From an uncultured bacterium (GTDB taxonomy: Bacteria; Bacillota; Clostridia; Lachnospirales; Lachnospiraceae), in NCBI GenBank assembly GCA_947175015.1, contig CAMWLE010000018.1:1-44407 (forward strand): DNA of 44,407 nucleotides, in the 5' to 3' direction. The notes under the pieces were generated by a model, which was not told where the DNA came from, ran no database searches, and worked only from the letters and a program-made list of their open reading frames with translations. A program made the position numbers and the translations under genes. Below, piece after piece: positions 16,283-23,087 of the stretch. Numbering within the stretch: the stretch's first letter is position 1; each line of letters starts with the position of its first letter.

Positions 16283-18550
16283 ATGAAGAAAATGAGAAAA
16301 GGCAAGTGTGGTAAGTGGCTGGCATGTATGCTGACTATGACGCTTTTTGCAGGTGTATTTGGCGGCTGTGGGAAAGCGGAAGGAGAGAAGGAGTCACTGT
16401 CAGAAGGGAGCGACAGTGCGCCGGATTCGGCCAGGGGCAGGTATGTGGAAAGAGAAGAAGCGCTGCCTGCGGAACTGAAGGATCAGACAGTTGTGCAGAT
16501 GTTTACAGAAAATGATATGCTGCACTTTCTGACAATGGAGCAAGAGGACGGGAAAACCATTCTGCGGGAGTGGGAGAGACAGGATGAAAGGCTTGTGGAT
16601 GTGACACAGGATTGGCTTGCGTCGCTGACATTTGCTTGCGGAGATTGGCTGGATCTGCAGCTTGTGCAGGGAAAAGGTGACAGGCAGTATCTCTATGCCG
16701 GGTATGTGGCAGAGGGGGAGGAAGAATATAAGGGACATCTGTGGAAAGGAGAAGGAGCTGTTGCCGAGGAAATTACGCCAGAGAAATGGTCTGTTCCAAA
16801 TGAGCTGTGGGGCGGTTATGATATGATACAGGGATTGGCAGCACTGGATAACGGTACACTGGTAACATATTCTTATTCTTCGATAGATATTTTGGGCGGG
16901 GAGGATGGCAGTGTCATTGAGAGTGAACAACTTACTTTTTTTTATGATGGAAAAGCAGTGACAGATGGCGAAAATGTCTACCTGAATGCCGGAGGGCAGA
17001 TTGAAAAACGTAGGGAGGGCAAAAGCAGTGAGGCAGTGATGCTTCCTGTTACCGCAGGCAGTGATGCGATCAACGGAGGAAGCGGGGTCATATCAATTGG
17101 AGGTACGGGCAGCCTGGCGCTGGGGGTATTAAAGGATGGTACTTTGATCGCGGCTGGTGAGGACGGCATTTTCCGGATGGCAGACACGGCAGCAGAGTCC
17201 CAATGGGAGAAGCTGGCAGAGGGCATGGATACGGAGTTTGCCATGAAAGAGAGCACATGTAAAGATATGGCGGTGATGGAGGATGGGAGCATTTATGCTC
17301 TGTTTCAGGTTGGTGCAGAGCTGAAGCTACATCGATATGAGTATGATCCCAATGCGGTTTCGGAGGTGACACAGGTATTGAAGTTGTATTCGGTGTGTGA
17401 GAACTCTATGCTCAAACAGGCGGCAATCATGTATCACAAAGCCCATCCGGAGGTGCTGATCACCATAGAAAATGAATATCCAATGTACTATTTTGAGGTG
17501 CCCGACTATGATGCTGTCTATAAGAAGCTGAATACAATGCTTATGGGAGATAACGCACCGGACATTCTGGTCTTGGATCAGCTAAATGCGGATTCCTACG
17601 GGGAGAAGGGGCTGTTGGTGAATCTGGAGGATGTGGTCAAGCCCATGGAAGAAAGCGGGGAACTGCTGTCCAATATTACGGGTGCTTATGTGCGGGAAGA
17701 TGGCAGCAGATATGTGGTGCCGCTCCAGTTTGCGTTTCCTATGGCGTTGGGCAGGGATATCACATCGGATAATATGAGTTCAATGAAATCACTGGCAGAA
17801 TTCTTAAGCCAGGCAGAGGACAGCTATATGGGTTCTCAAACCGTGGCGGAATTGGTGGATATATTTTATCCTTATTTCTGTGATGAAATTGTTCGGGATA
17901 AGCAATTGGATCAAGAGGCAATGGGAGAGTACCTGGAATACTTGAAAGCCATTGGGGAAAATTGCGGAGTTATCAATTCCAGGCCGGAAAATGAGTATAG
18001 TTATGGAGTGTTGGATCTTGGCGCACAGGCAAAGCTGGCAATTGAAAAATCGGGAGGTTTTCTGGGATGTATGTCTCCCTTGTCCATGGTAGAATATATT
18101 AAAGGAGATTATGCAGCTTTTGAGAACAGATTCTATCCTTCCATGCAAATGGGAATCTGTACGAAAAGTGAATATTTGGATACAGCAAAGGACTTTCTGC
18201 AATTTGCACTGTCGGAACAGATGCAGGATATAGATTTTTTTGACGGATTCCCGGTAAACAGAAAATCTATGGAAAAGCAGGCGGCGAAAGACCGTTCCGC
18301 ATATATGGGGAGTACAATGATTATGGCAGATGACGGGGAATATATTCAATATGATATCAAACCTTATTCGCAGGAAGTGGCAGACCGGCTGGTTGCCATA
18401 TGTGAGACTTTGGATAAACCGGTTAAGGAAGATGCCAAGATACGTGAAGTGTTGATAGAATGTCTTGGGGAATATTTAGATGGTACACGGTCTAAGGAAG
18501 AGACAGTTCAGAAGATAGAAGCCGGATTGAAGATGTATCTGGCGGAGTAA
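16283..18550 (+). CDS. Large lipoprotein with C-terminal ABC solute-binding domain
   Basis: A 755-residue exported lipoprotein. Signal peptide MKKMRKGKCGKWLAC and hydrophobic core end in lipobox FGGC (Cys29). Residues 50-380 are strand-rich with recurring W and GG/DG turns, looking like a beta-propeller-type domain. Residues 390-755 resemble a family-1 extracellular solute-binding protein (SMLKQAAIMYHKAHPEVLITI, APDILVLDQLNADSYGEKG). It is nearly twice the usual length. ATG 16283 follows AGGAGG; an upstream frame from 16229 would spoil the signal peptide. No permease or ATPase lies nearby, so it may bind ligand for a distant transporter or for the adjacent kinases; that is inference. Confidence 0.82.
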   Translation: MKKMRKGKCGKWLACMLTMTLFAGVFGGCGKAEGEKESLSEGSDSAPDSARGRYVEREEALPAELKDQTVVQMFTENDMLHFLTMEQEDGKTILREWERQDERLVDVTQDWLASLTFACGDWLDLQLVQGKGDRQYLYAGYVAEGEEEYKGHLWKGEGAVAEEITPEKWSVPNELWGGYDMIQGLAALDNGTLVTYSYSSIDILGGEDGSVIESEQLTFFYDGKAVTDGENVYLNAGGQIEKRREGKSSEAVMLPVTAGSDAINGGSGVISIGGTGSLALGVLKDGTLIAAGEDGIFRMADTAAESQWEKLAEGMDTEFAMKESTCKDMAVMEDGSIYALFQVGAELKLHRYEYDPNAVSEVTQVLKLYSVCENSMLKQAAIMYHKAHPEVLITIENEYPMYYFEVPDYDAVYKKLNTMLMGDNAPDILVLDQLNADSYGEKGLLVNLEDVVKPMEESGELLSNITGAYVREDGSRYVVPLQFAFPMALGRDITSDNMSSMKSLAEFLSQAEDSYMGSQTVAELVDIFYPYFCDEIVRDKQLDQEAMGEYLEYLKAIGENCGVINSRPENEYSYGVLDLGAQAKLAIEKSGGFLGCMSPLSMVEYIKGDYAAFENRFYPSMQMGICTKSEYLDTAKDFLQFALSEQMQDIDFFDGFPVNRKSMEKQAAKDRSAYMGSTMIMADDGEYIQYDIKPYSQEVADRLVAICETLDKPVKEDAKIREVLIECLGEYLDGTRSKEETVQKIEAGLKMYLAE

Positions 18551-18800
18551 TGTGTCTGGCCGTGAAATAGCCACCTGCAACTTATACTGCACACCTGTTG
18601 AATTTACAGTACAACCCGACTGCGGACCGCCAGCCAGATACTTTCCTGGAGGCATCACTGTAAATCCTGGCGGTCTGCAGTATAAAATGCGTTATGGTGC
18701 AGCTCACATCTGACCAAGGTCATGATGCTGGGGGCAAAAGGCCTCGCGGCGCCGTAATGGAACGGAACTTTTATGCTGAAAATGTACATCGTCTGTAAAA
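18551..18800. repeat. Nested inverted repeats behind the lipoprotein gene
   Basis: ACTGCGGACCGCCAG (18619-18633) is complementary, with one mismatch, to CTGGCGGTCTGCAGT (18667-18681). Flanking ATACTGCA (18583-18590) faces TGCAGTAT, and ATTTACAGT (18602-18610) faces ACTGTAAAT (18656-18664). These pairings cannot all form together, so the region can adopt alternative folds. No T-run follows, making a simple terminator unlikely. There is no open frame. The rest, to the recQ promoter, shows nothing recognisable. Confidence 0.6.
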
Positions 18801-18807
18801 TAGCCTC

Positions 18808-18836
18808 TTGATGAATGCAAGGGCGTCCGCTATAAT
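18808..18836 (+). promoter_or_regulatory. recQ promoter
   Basis: TTGATG (18808-18813) and TATAAT (18831-18836) with a 17-base spacer. The predicted transcript starts near 18843, about 65 bases before ATG 18909, which is preceded by GGAGGGGG. Confidence 0.85.
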
Positions 18837-18908
18837 GTTGAAAGATAGGAAAATGTAAACATTTCTGCAGGGCGGCTGCGGAACCGGAATGGTTGGAGGG
18901 GGATTCAG

Positions 18909-21197
18909 ATGAACGCTACGGAAGTACTAAAGACATATTTTGGATATGATACGTTCAGGAAGGGGCAGGAAGATATTATTGGGGCTATTTTGTCAGGAAG
19001 GGACGCTTTGGCGATTATGCCCACGGGGGCCGGAAAATCCGTGTGTTATCAGGTGCCTGCATTACTGCTTCCGGGAATTACGCTTGTGATATCACCGCTG
19101 ATTTCGCTTATGCAGGATCAGGTGAAATCCCTGAATGCGGCCGGGATTCATGCAGCATATATCAATTCGTCTCTGTCGGAAACACAGATTGCGAAAGCGC
19201 TTGGTTTGGCTTTGAAAGGGACCTATAAAATTATTTATGTGGCGCCTGAAAGGTTGGAAAGTGCCGGTTTTATGAATTTTGCCTTACAAGGAATGATTTC
19301 CATGATTACGGTGGATGAAGCTCATTGCATTTCTCAGTGGGGCCAGGATTTCAGGCCCAGTTATTTGAAAATTGTAGATTTTATTGAAAGTTTACCCAAC
19401 AGGCCCATTGTGAGCGCATTTACGGCTACAGCTACAATGGAAGTCAAAAATGACATTGAATGTGTGTTAAAATTAGATCATCCCAATACTGTTATAACAG
19501 GATTTGATCGGGAAAACCTGTATTATAGTGTGGAACATTTGTCCGGGACGCAAAAGGATGAGTTTGTGGTAGATTATATAGACAAACACTCCAATGAGAG
19601 CGGAATTATATATTGTGCTACAAGGAAAAATGTGGATGCTCTATATGAGAAGTTGTCAGGGCGGGGGGTTCCGGTGACCAGATATCATGCGGGAATGGAT
19701 AATGAGACGAGAAAAAACAATCAGGATGATTTTATTTATGACCGTAAACCGGTGGTGGTAGCTACCAATGCATTTGGTATGGGCATTGACAAGTCAAATG
19801 TGAGGTATGTGATTCACTACAATATGCCTCAAAGCATGGAAAATTATTATCAGGAGGCCGGGCGTGCAGGGCGTGACGGTGAGAATTCACAATGTATTCT
19901 TCTGTTTTCGGTACAGGATGTTATAATCAATAAATTTCTGCTTTCCAAGAAAGAATTTGAGGGCATGGAGATAGATGACATAGAATTGGTAAAGCAGAGG
20001 GATGCCCAAAGACTTCAGGCGATGGAAGGGTATTGTAAAACCACATCTTGCCTTCGCTATTATATTCTTGCATATTTTGGCGAGAAAACGAAAGGCTCCT
20101 GTGAAAACTGCGGCAATTGTCATCGTGAATATTCGGAGATTGATATGACCGCCGATGCAAAATGGGTGATTAACTGTATTGTGGAGGCCAGAGGCAGGTA
20201 TGGGTTGAATATCATAGTGGGAACTTTATTGGGAGCAAATCGTGCCAGATTAAAAGAAGTGGGCGCAACGTCTTATAAGTCATATGGCATATTAAAGCAC
20301 AGAAGTGAAAAGGATATTCGTCTGTTGGTGGATCAGATGATAGTGGATGGATATATCATACAGACGCAGGAGGAATACAGTGTTCTGCGGTTAGGAGATA
20401 TTCAGAGATTAAAAGATGAAAACACCCATGTGATAATCAGAAAATCTACGGAAAGAGAAGAAACTGCAAAGGGTAATAGAAAAACCAGTAAGAAGACGGA
20501 TTCACTGACAAGAGCGGGATATATGCTTTTTGAGAAGCTTCGTCAGTTACGGTTGGTGATAGCAAAAGAAGAGGCATTGCCGCCCTATATTATCTTTAAT
20601 GATAAGACATTGATTGATATGTGTGCCAAAATGCCTGTGAACAAACAGGAAATGCTCAATGTATCCGGTGTAGGGGAAAATAAATATAACAGATATGGCC
20701 AAAGATTTATGGAACTAATGAAATTGTTTATTGCAGATAATCCGGGGGCGGTTACTGTGGAAGGAGTGTATTCCGGTGAATATGCCGGGGATGGGAAAAC
20801 GGGTAGTTTGTCTGGAGTGGAGCAGAGAGCAGGAAGCCGACAGAAAAAAGCGCCTTTCCGGATTACTGCAAAAGACGCAGAGAAATTTGAATATGCCGAA
20901 TATTGTTACATAAGTGATATTAAGGACAGATTAAATGATATTTGCAGTGTGGAAAATGTAAAAAAAGTAACATTCACAATCATATGGGATTATCTTGTCA
21001 TGAAGGGGTTGACCATAGAAGAGGATAGGGAGGGGAGACTTACAAAAGTTCAGACAGAGCAGGGATTGAAAATGGGTATTAAAACCGTGGAGAAAGTCAG
21101 TCAAAACGGATATCCATATCAGCTTTTAATGTATCCGGAAACAGTTCAGAAAATGATAGTGGAATATTTCATTAGGGACGAAAATGAAGATTTCTGA
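18909..21197 (+). CDS. recQ: ATP-dependent DNA helicase RecQ
   Basis: A 762-residue 3'-5' DNA helicase for recombination and replication-fork repair. Order of domains: helicase core with TGAGKS (39-44), DEAH (136-139), SAFTATAT (169-176) and QEAGRAGRDG (315-324); RecQ-Ct zinc module with C381, C398, C401 and C404; winged-helix region; HRDC domain (about 535-610, LTRAGYMLFEKLRQLR). About 110 residues follow HRDC (FEYAEYCYISDIKDRLNDIC onward), a C-terminal extension seen in several Firmicute RecQ proteins, probably another winged-helix-like unit. E. coli RecQ is about 610 residues. Own promoter; monocistronic. Confidence 0.96.
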   Translation: MNATEVLKTYFGYDTFRKGQEDIIGAILSGRDALAIMPTGAGKSVCYQVPALLLPGITLVISPLISLMQDQVKSLNAAGIHAAYINSSLSETQIAKALGLALKGTYKIIYVAPERLESAGFMNFALQGMISMITVDEAHCISQWGQDFRPSYLKIVDFIESLPNRPIVSAFTATATMEVKNDIECVLKLDHPNTVITGFDRENLYYSVEHLSGTQKDEFVVDYIDKHSNESGIIYCATRKNVDALYEKLSGRGVPVTRYHAGMDNETRKNNQDDFIYDRKPVVVATNAFGMGIDKSNVRYVIHYNMPQSMENYYQEAGRAGRDGENSQCILLFSVQDVIINKFLLSKKEFEGMEIDDIELVKQRDAQRLQAMEGYCKTTSCLRYYILAYFGEKTKGSCENCGNCHREYSEIDMTADAKWVINCIVEARGRYGLNIIVGTLLGANRARLKEVGATSYKSYGILKHRSEKDIRLLVDQMIVDGYIIQTQEEYSVLRLGDIQRLKDENTHVIIRKSTEREETAKGNRKTSKKTDSLTRAGYMLFEKLRQLRLVIAKEEALPPYIIFNDKTLIDMCAKMPVNKQEMLNVSGVGENKYNRYGQRFMELMKLFIADNPGAVTVEGVYSGEYAGDGKTGSLSGVEQRAGSRQKKAPFRITAKDAEKFEYAEYCYISDIKDRLNDICSVENVKKVTFTIIWDYLVMKGLTIEEDREGRLTKVQTEQGLKMGIKTVEKVSQNGYPYQLLMYPETVQKMIVEYFIRDENEDF

Positions 21198-21204
21198 AAT
21201 TTCC

Positions 21205-21230
21205 AAAGGCGCTATGGAGAGAACCATAGT
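21205..21230 (+). repeat. Partial copy of the amt-leader hairpin behind recQ
   Basis: These 26 bases are identical to 22789-22814 in the amt leader: AAAGGCGCTATGG, loop AGAGAA, then CCATAGT. Here the 3' arm stops at CCATAG and continues with unrelated sequence, so only a 6-bp CTATGG/CCATAG stem remains. With the other copy it brackets a 1.6-kb segment of small unknown genes. Confidence 0.8.
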
Positions 21231-21248
21231 TCGAATAGGAAGAAGCTT

Positions 21249-21623
21249 TTGGGTCTTATGTGGGGGACAGATGTAGAAGCTACGGAAGAATTTTTGACAA
21301 GTGAGGGATTGCGGTATACAACATTGTATGATGAGAATGGCTATTATATAGCAGTAGAAGACAGTAGATATTTGCTTTTTTATGATGGGGGGAAGAAGCT
21401 TGACAGAATTTGGTTGAGGGATGGCGGAAGCAGAAATCTGCGGTTTGAAATGGGGATGTCTTGGGACGAAGTGGAGGATGTGCTGGGAAAAAGCCCATCA
21501 GAAGAGGTGACAAAATATGGTGAGTATACAGTTTATTGGGCGGAGGAGGCCTTGGAAAGAAAATATTATGGGTTTGTCTTTGAAAATAATGTCTTGATTC
21601 AAATATGGGAGAGGAGTACCTAA
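21249..21623 (+). CDS. Hypothetical protein, possibly an N-truncated gene
   Basis: A 124-residue soluble, acidic protein with strand-rich pattern (YTTLYDENGYYIAVEDSRYLLFYDGG, split across two strands, and YGFVFENNVLIQIWERS). No family recognised. The start is uncertain: TTG 21249 has AGGAAG seven bases upstream, while ATG 21258 is the only nearby ATG. There is no signal peptide. Its 5' end lies 18 bases after the break point of a duplicated hairpin, so it may be the remnant of a longer, possibly secreted, protein. Confidence reflects coherent amino-acid content but poor start signals. Confidence 0.45.
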   Translation: MGLMWGTDVEATEEFLTSEGLRYTTLYDENGYYIAVEDSRYLLFYDGGKKLDRIWLRDGGSRNLRFEMGMSWDEVEDVLGKSPSEEVTKYGEYTVYWAEEALERKYYGFVFENNVLIQIWERST

Positions 21624-21729
21624 CATGTTATGTTTTCATAACTCAATTTTGATAAAACATTGGTGTAGCAGAAGAGACGCCCGTTAAAAAGTTAAGATAA
21701 TGAAAGGATGAAATGCCAGAGAAATAAGG

Positions 21730-22323
21730 ATGAAAATAATAAAGATAATTAGAGCAGTGGTATTCATAATTACGCTTGGGATTTCAATATATATTTTCCA
21801 TATTTTTATGTTTTTTGAGTTGGATAATTATACTTATTATATCGCAAATTCGCTAACGAAAGCAGAGAGTGAAGAAATAAAGGATTTGGCTGGGTTATTT
21901 GAACTTTCTTATCTTAAAATGGAAGGTTACAATACTAAGGTTTCTTTTGCCACAGATTATAGATATGGAGGATATGTTCTTTTTAATATTGCGCTTCCAG
22001 AAGATGAACTTTCAGATTTTCGGAAATATATTGAAGCTTATATGAACGAGCCTGGCAGTAAGGAGAAACCTTATGTGTGTATCAGTGAGGACAGTTTACT
22101 GTTAAAAGAGGGAGTATACCATATACAAATTGAATATCGTTTAAATAGGAACAGCGAATTGTTTTCATATTTGAGACAACAGGATAGGAGGCATATTTCG
22201 AGCAGTGCTTTGATTCGTGTGCTTTCTTGGTTTTTGCTGGCAGTATTCCTTAATTGCTTGATTATTTTACCTTATAAGAAGATTCATTCTTTCCTGTCAG
22301 CGAGGTGCCCTCATAAAAGTTGA
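21730..22323 (+). CDS. Hypothetical membrane protein with two transmembrane segments
   Basis: A 197-residue protein of unknown function. TM1 is residues 7-28 (IRAVVFIITLGISIYIFHIF) and TM2 is about 162-183 (VLSWFLLAVFLNCLIILPY), with an extracytoplasmic 130-residue alpha/beta domain between. ATG 21730 is preceded by AATAAGG. The last codons run into a GGTGCCCTC hairpin, so the stop codon lies inside the 3' stem arm at 22321. The A+T content is higher than in the neighbouring recQ and amt genes, in keeping with an acquired islet. Confidence 0.6.
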   Translation: MKIIKIIRAVVFIITLGISIYIFHIFMFFELDNYTYYIANSLTKAESEEIKDLAGLFELSYLKMEGYNTKVSFATDYRYGGYVLFNIALPEDELSDFRKYIEAYMNEPGSKEKPYVCISEDSLLLKEGVYHIQIEYRLNRNSELFSYLRQQDRRHISSSALIRVLSWFLLAVFLNCLIILPYKKIHSFLSARCPHKS

Positions 22324-22391
22324 GGGCACCTCAGACATCTTTTTTCTTCTGGACATCTTGTTTTTGCAAAAGCTGGTGGACGCTTCATTTG
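22303..22391 (+). repeat. GGTGCCCTCA hairpin repeat, copy 1 (terminator plus tail)
   Basis: AGGTGCCCTCA (22303-22313) pairs perfectly with TGAGGGCACCT (22321-22331). It is followed after 8 bases by a T-rich tract, so it acts as a terminator for the preceding gene. The next 60 bases, with TCTGGACATCTTG and AAGCTGGTGGA, match the sequence behind ribU at 30257-30316. Homology beyond the hairpin shows a dispersed element rather than a chance terminator. Confidence 0.75.
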
Positions 22392-22498
22392 CCGCTTGTC
22401 AGGATCCTTTTGTATGTGTTTGTTTTCTTGCAGATTATCCTTGAGTTAGAGTTATCATAGAAGACATACATATTTCTTATGGCACTTTACCGAAAAAA
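22392..22498. other. Short unassigned intergenic segment
   Basis: About 100 AT-rich bases with no open frame, promoter or repeat that could be supported. Confidence 0.4.
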
Positions 22499-22783
22499 TC
22501 ATATGCTTATTAGCTTATAACATTTTTTTTCCATTTGGATGTAATATTTAATTTTTTCAGAAAATGCTTCGGCTAAAACTCCGCCATAGGCATCATAATC
22601 ATATGACCCAAATTTTGCACTAAAGATGTTGTTTATTGCTTCTATTATTGATGAATCTGGTTGTGTATATATTAGGGCGATTTCTTCAATAGAATTTTTT
22701 TCAAATTCTTTGATTAAATTTCGTTCAAAGAGTTGAAACTTATAGTTGACAGTTGGGAAGGAAGGTGCTATACTCACAGTCAT
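22499..22783 (-). pseudogene. Doubtful minus-strand reading frame, possible gene remnant
   Basis: A 94-codon frame on the minus strand encodes a plausible-looking hydrophilic sequence (NLIKEFEKNSIEEIALIYTQ and FSEKIKYYIQMEKKC). However, it has no ribosome binding site, and its first 13 codons contain the perfect plus-strand promoter of amt. It starts directly beside the duplicated hairpin. It is best read as a broken 3' fragment of a gene or a chance frame; no family recognised. Confidence 0.3.
22746..22774 (+). promoter_or_regulatory. amt promoter
   Basis: TTGACA (22746-22751) and TATACT (22769-22774) with exactly 17 bases between. Transcription should begin near 22781, giving a leader of about 305 bases before ATG 23088. 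No sigma-54-type GG/GC element was seen, so nitrogen control is more likely through the leader. Confidence 0.88.
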
Positions 22784-22787
22784 AAAG

Positions 22788-22821
22788 CAAAGGCGCTATG
22801 GAGAGAACCATAGTGCCTTTG
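22788..22821 (+). promoter_or_regulatory. 5'-terminal leader hairpin with ANTAR-like hexaloop
   Basis: AAAGGCGCTATGG (22789-22801) pairs with CCATAGTGCCTTT (22808-22820), 13 bp including one G-T pair. The loop is AGAGAA: six bases with A first and G fourth. Targets of ANTAR antiterminators are described as hairpins with exactly this hexaloop rule, and ANTAR regulators often control nitrogen genes. A second such hairpin, normally expected close by, was not clearly identified, so the assignment is tentative. Confidence 0.55.
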
Positions 22822-22979
22822 TTTGTGAGAGGAAAGATTTCGTAAACTTATCAAGAAGGTACATTTGCTTTTGGACATTTTTCACAGAAAAGTTTCCATA
22901 AGGGAAAACGTATCGTCTGGTGCGGGTGTGTGAGTAAGGGTGCGGATAATTTCTTTTCAGGCGGGCCGGCCATAACATG

Positions 22980-23072
22980 AAGTGATGCAATGAGGTGTCA
23001 AAAAGGAGTAATGCCAAAGGAACTCGAAGAATGGTGATACTCCTGAACACGCATAGCATCACTTATTTTATT
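22980..23072 (+). promoter_or_regulatory. Nested attenuator-like hairpin before amt
   Basis: Three concentric stems fold around a 26-base centre: AAGTGATGC (22980-22988) with GCATCACTT (23056-23064); GTGT with ACAC; and AGGAGTA with TACTCCT. ATTTTATTT follows immediately, then the GAGGAGG of amt. The AGGAGTA arm could mimic an anti-ribosome-binding sequence. The layout fits transcription attenuation or a ligand-binding RNA; no known riboswitch consensus was matched. Confidence 0.65.
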
Positions 23073-23087
23073 TGAGGAGGAAATATT

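Noticed and set aside
22788..22821. Hairpin considered as a plain terminator of an upstream gene
   Set aside because: It lies downstream of a perfect promoter whose start site is just before it, and its tail GTTTGTG is a poor T-run; a leader role fits better.
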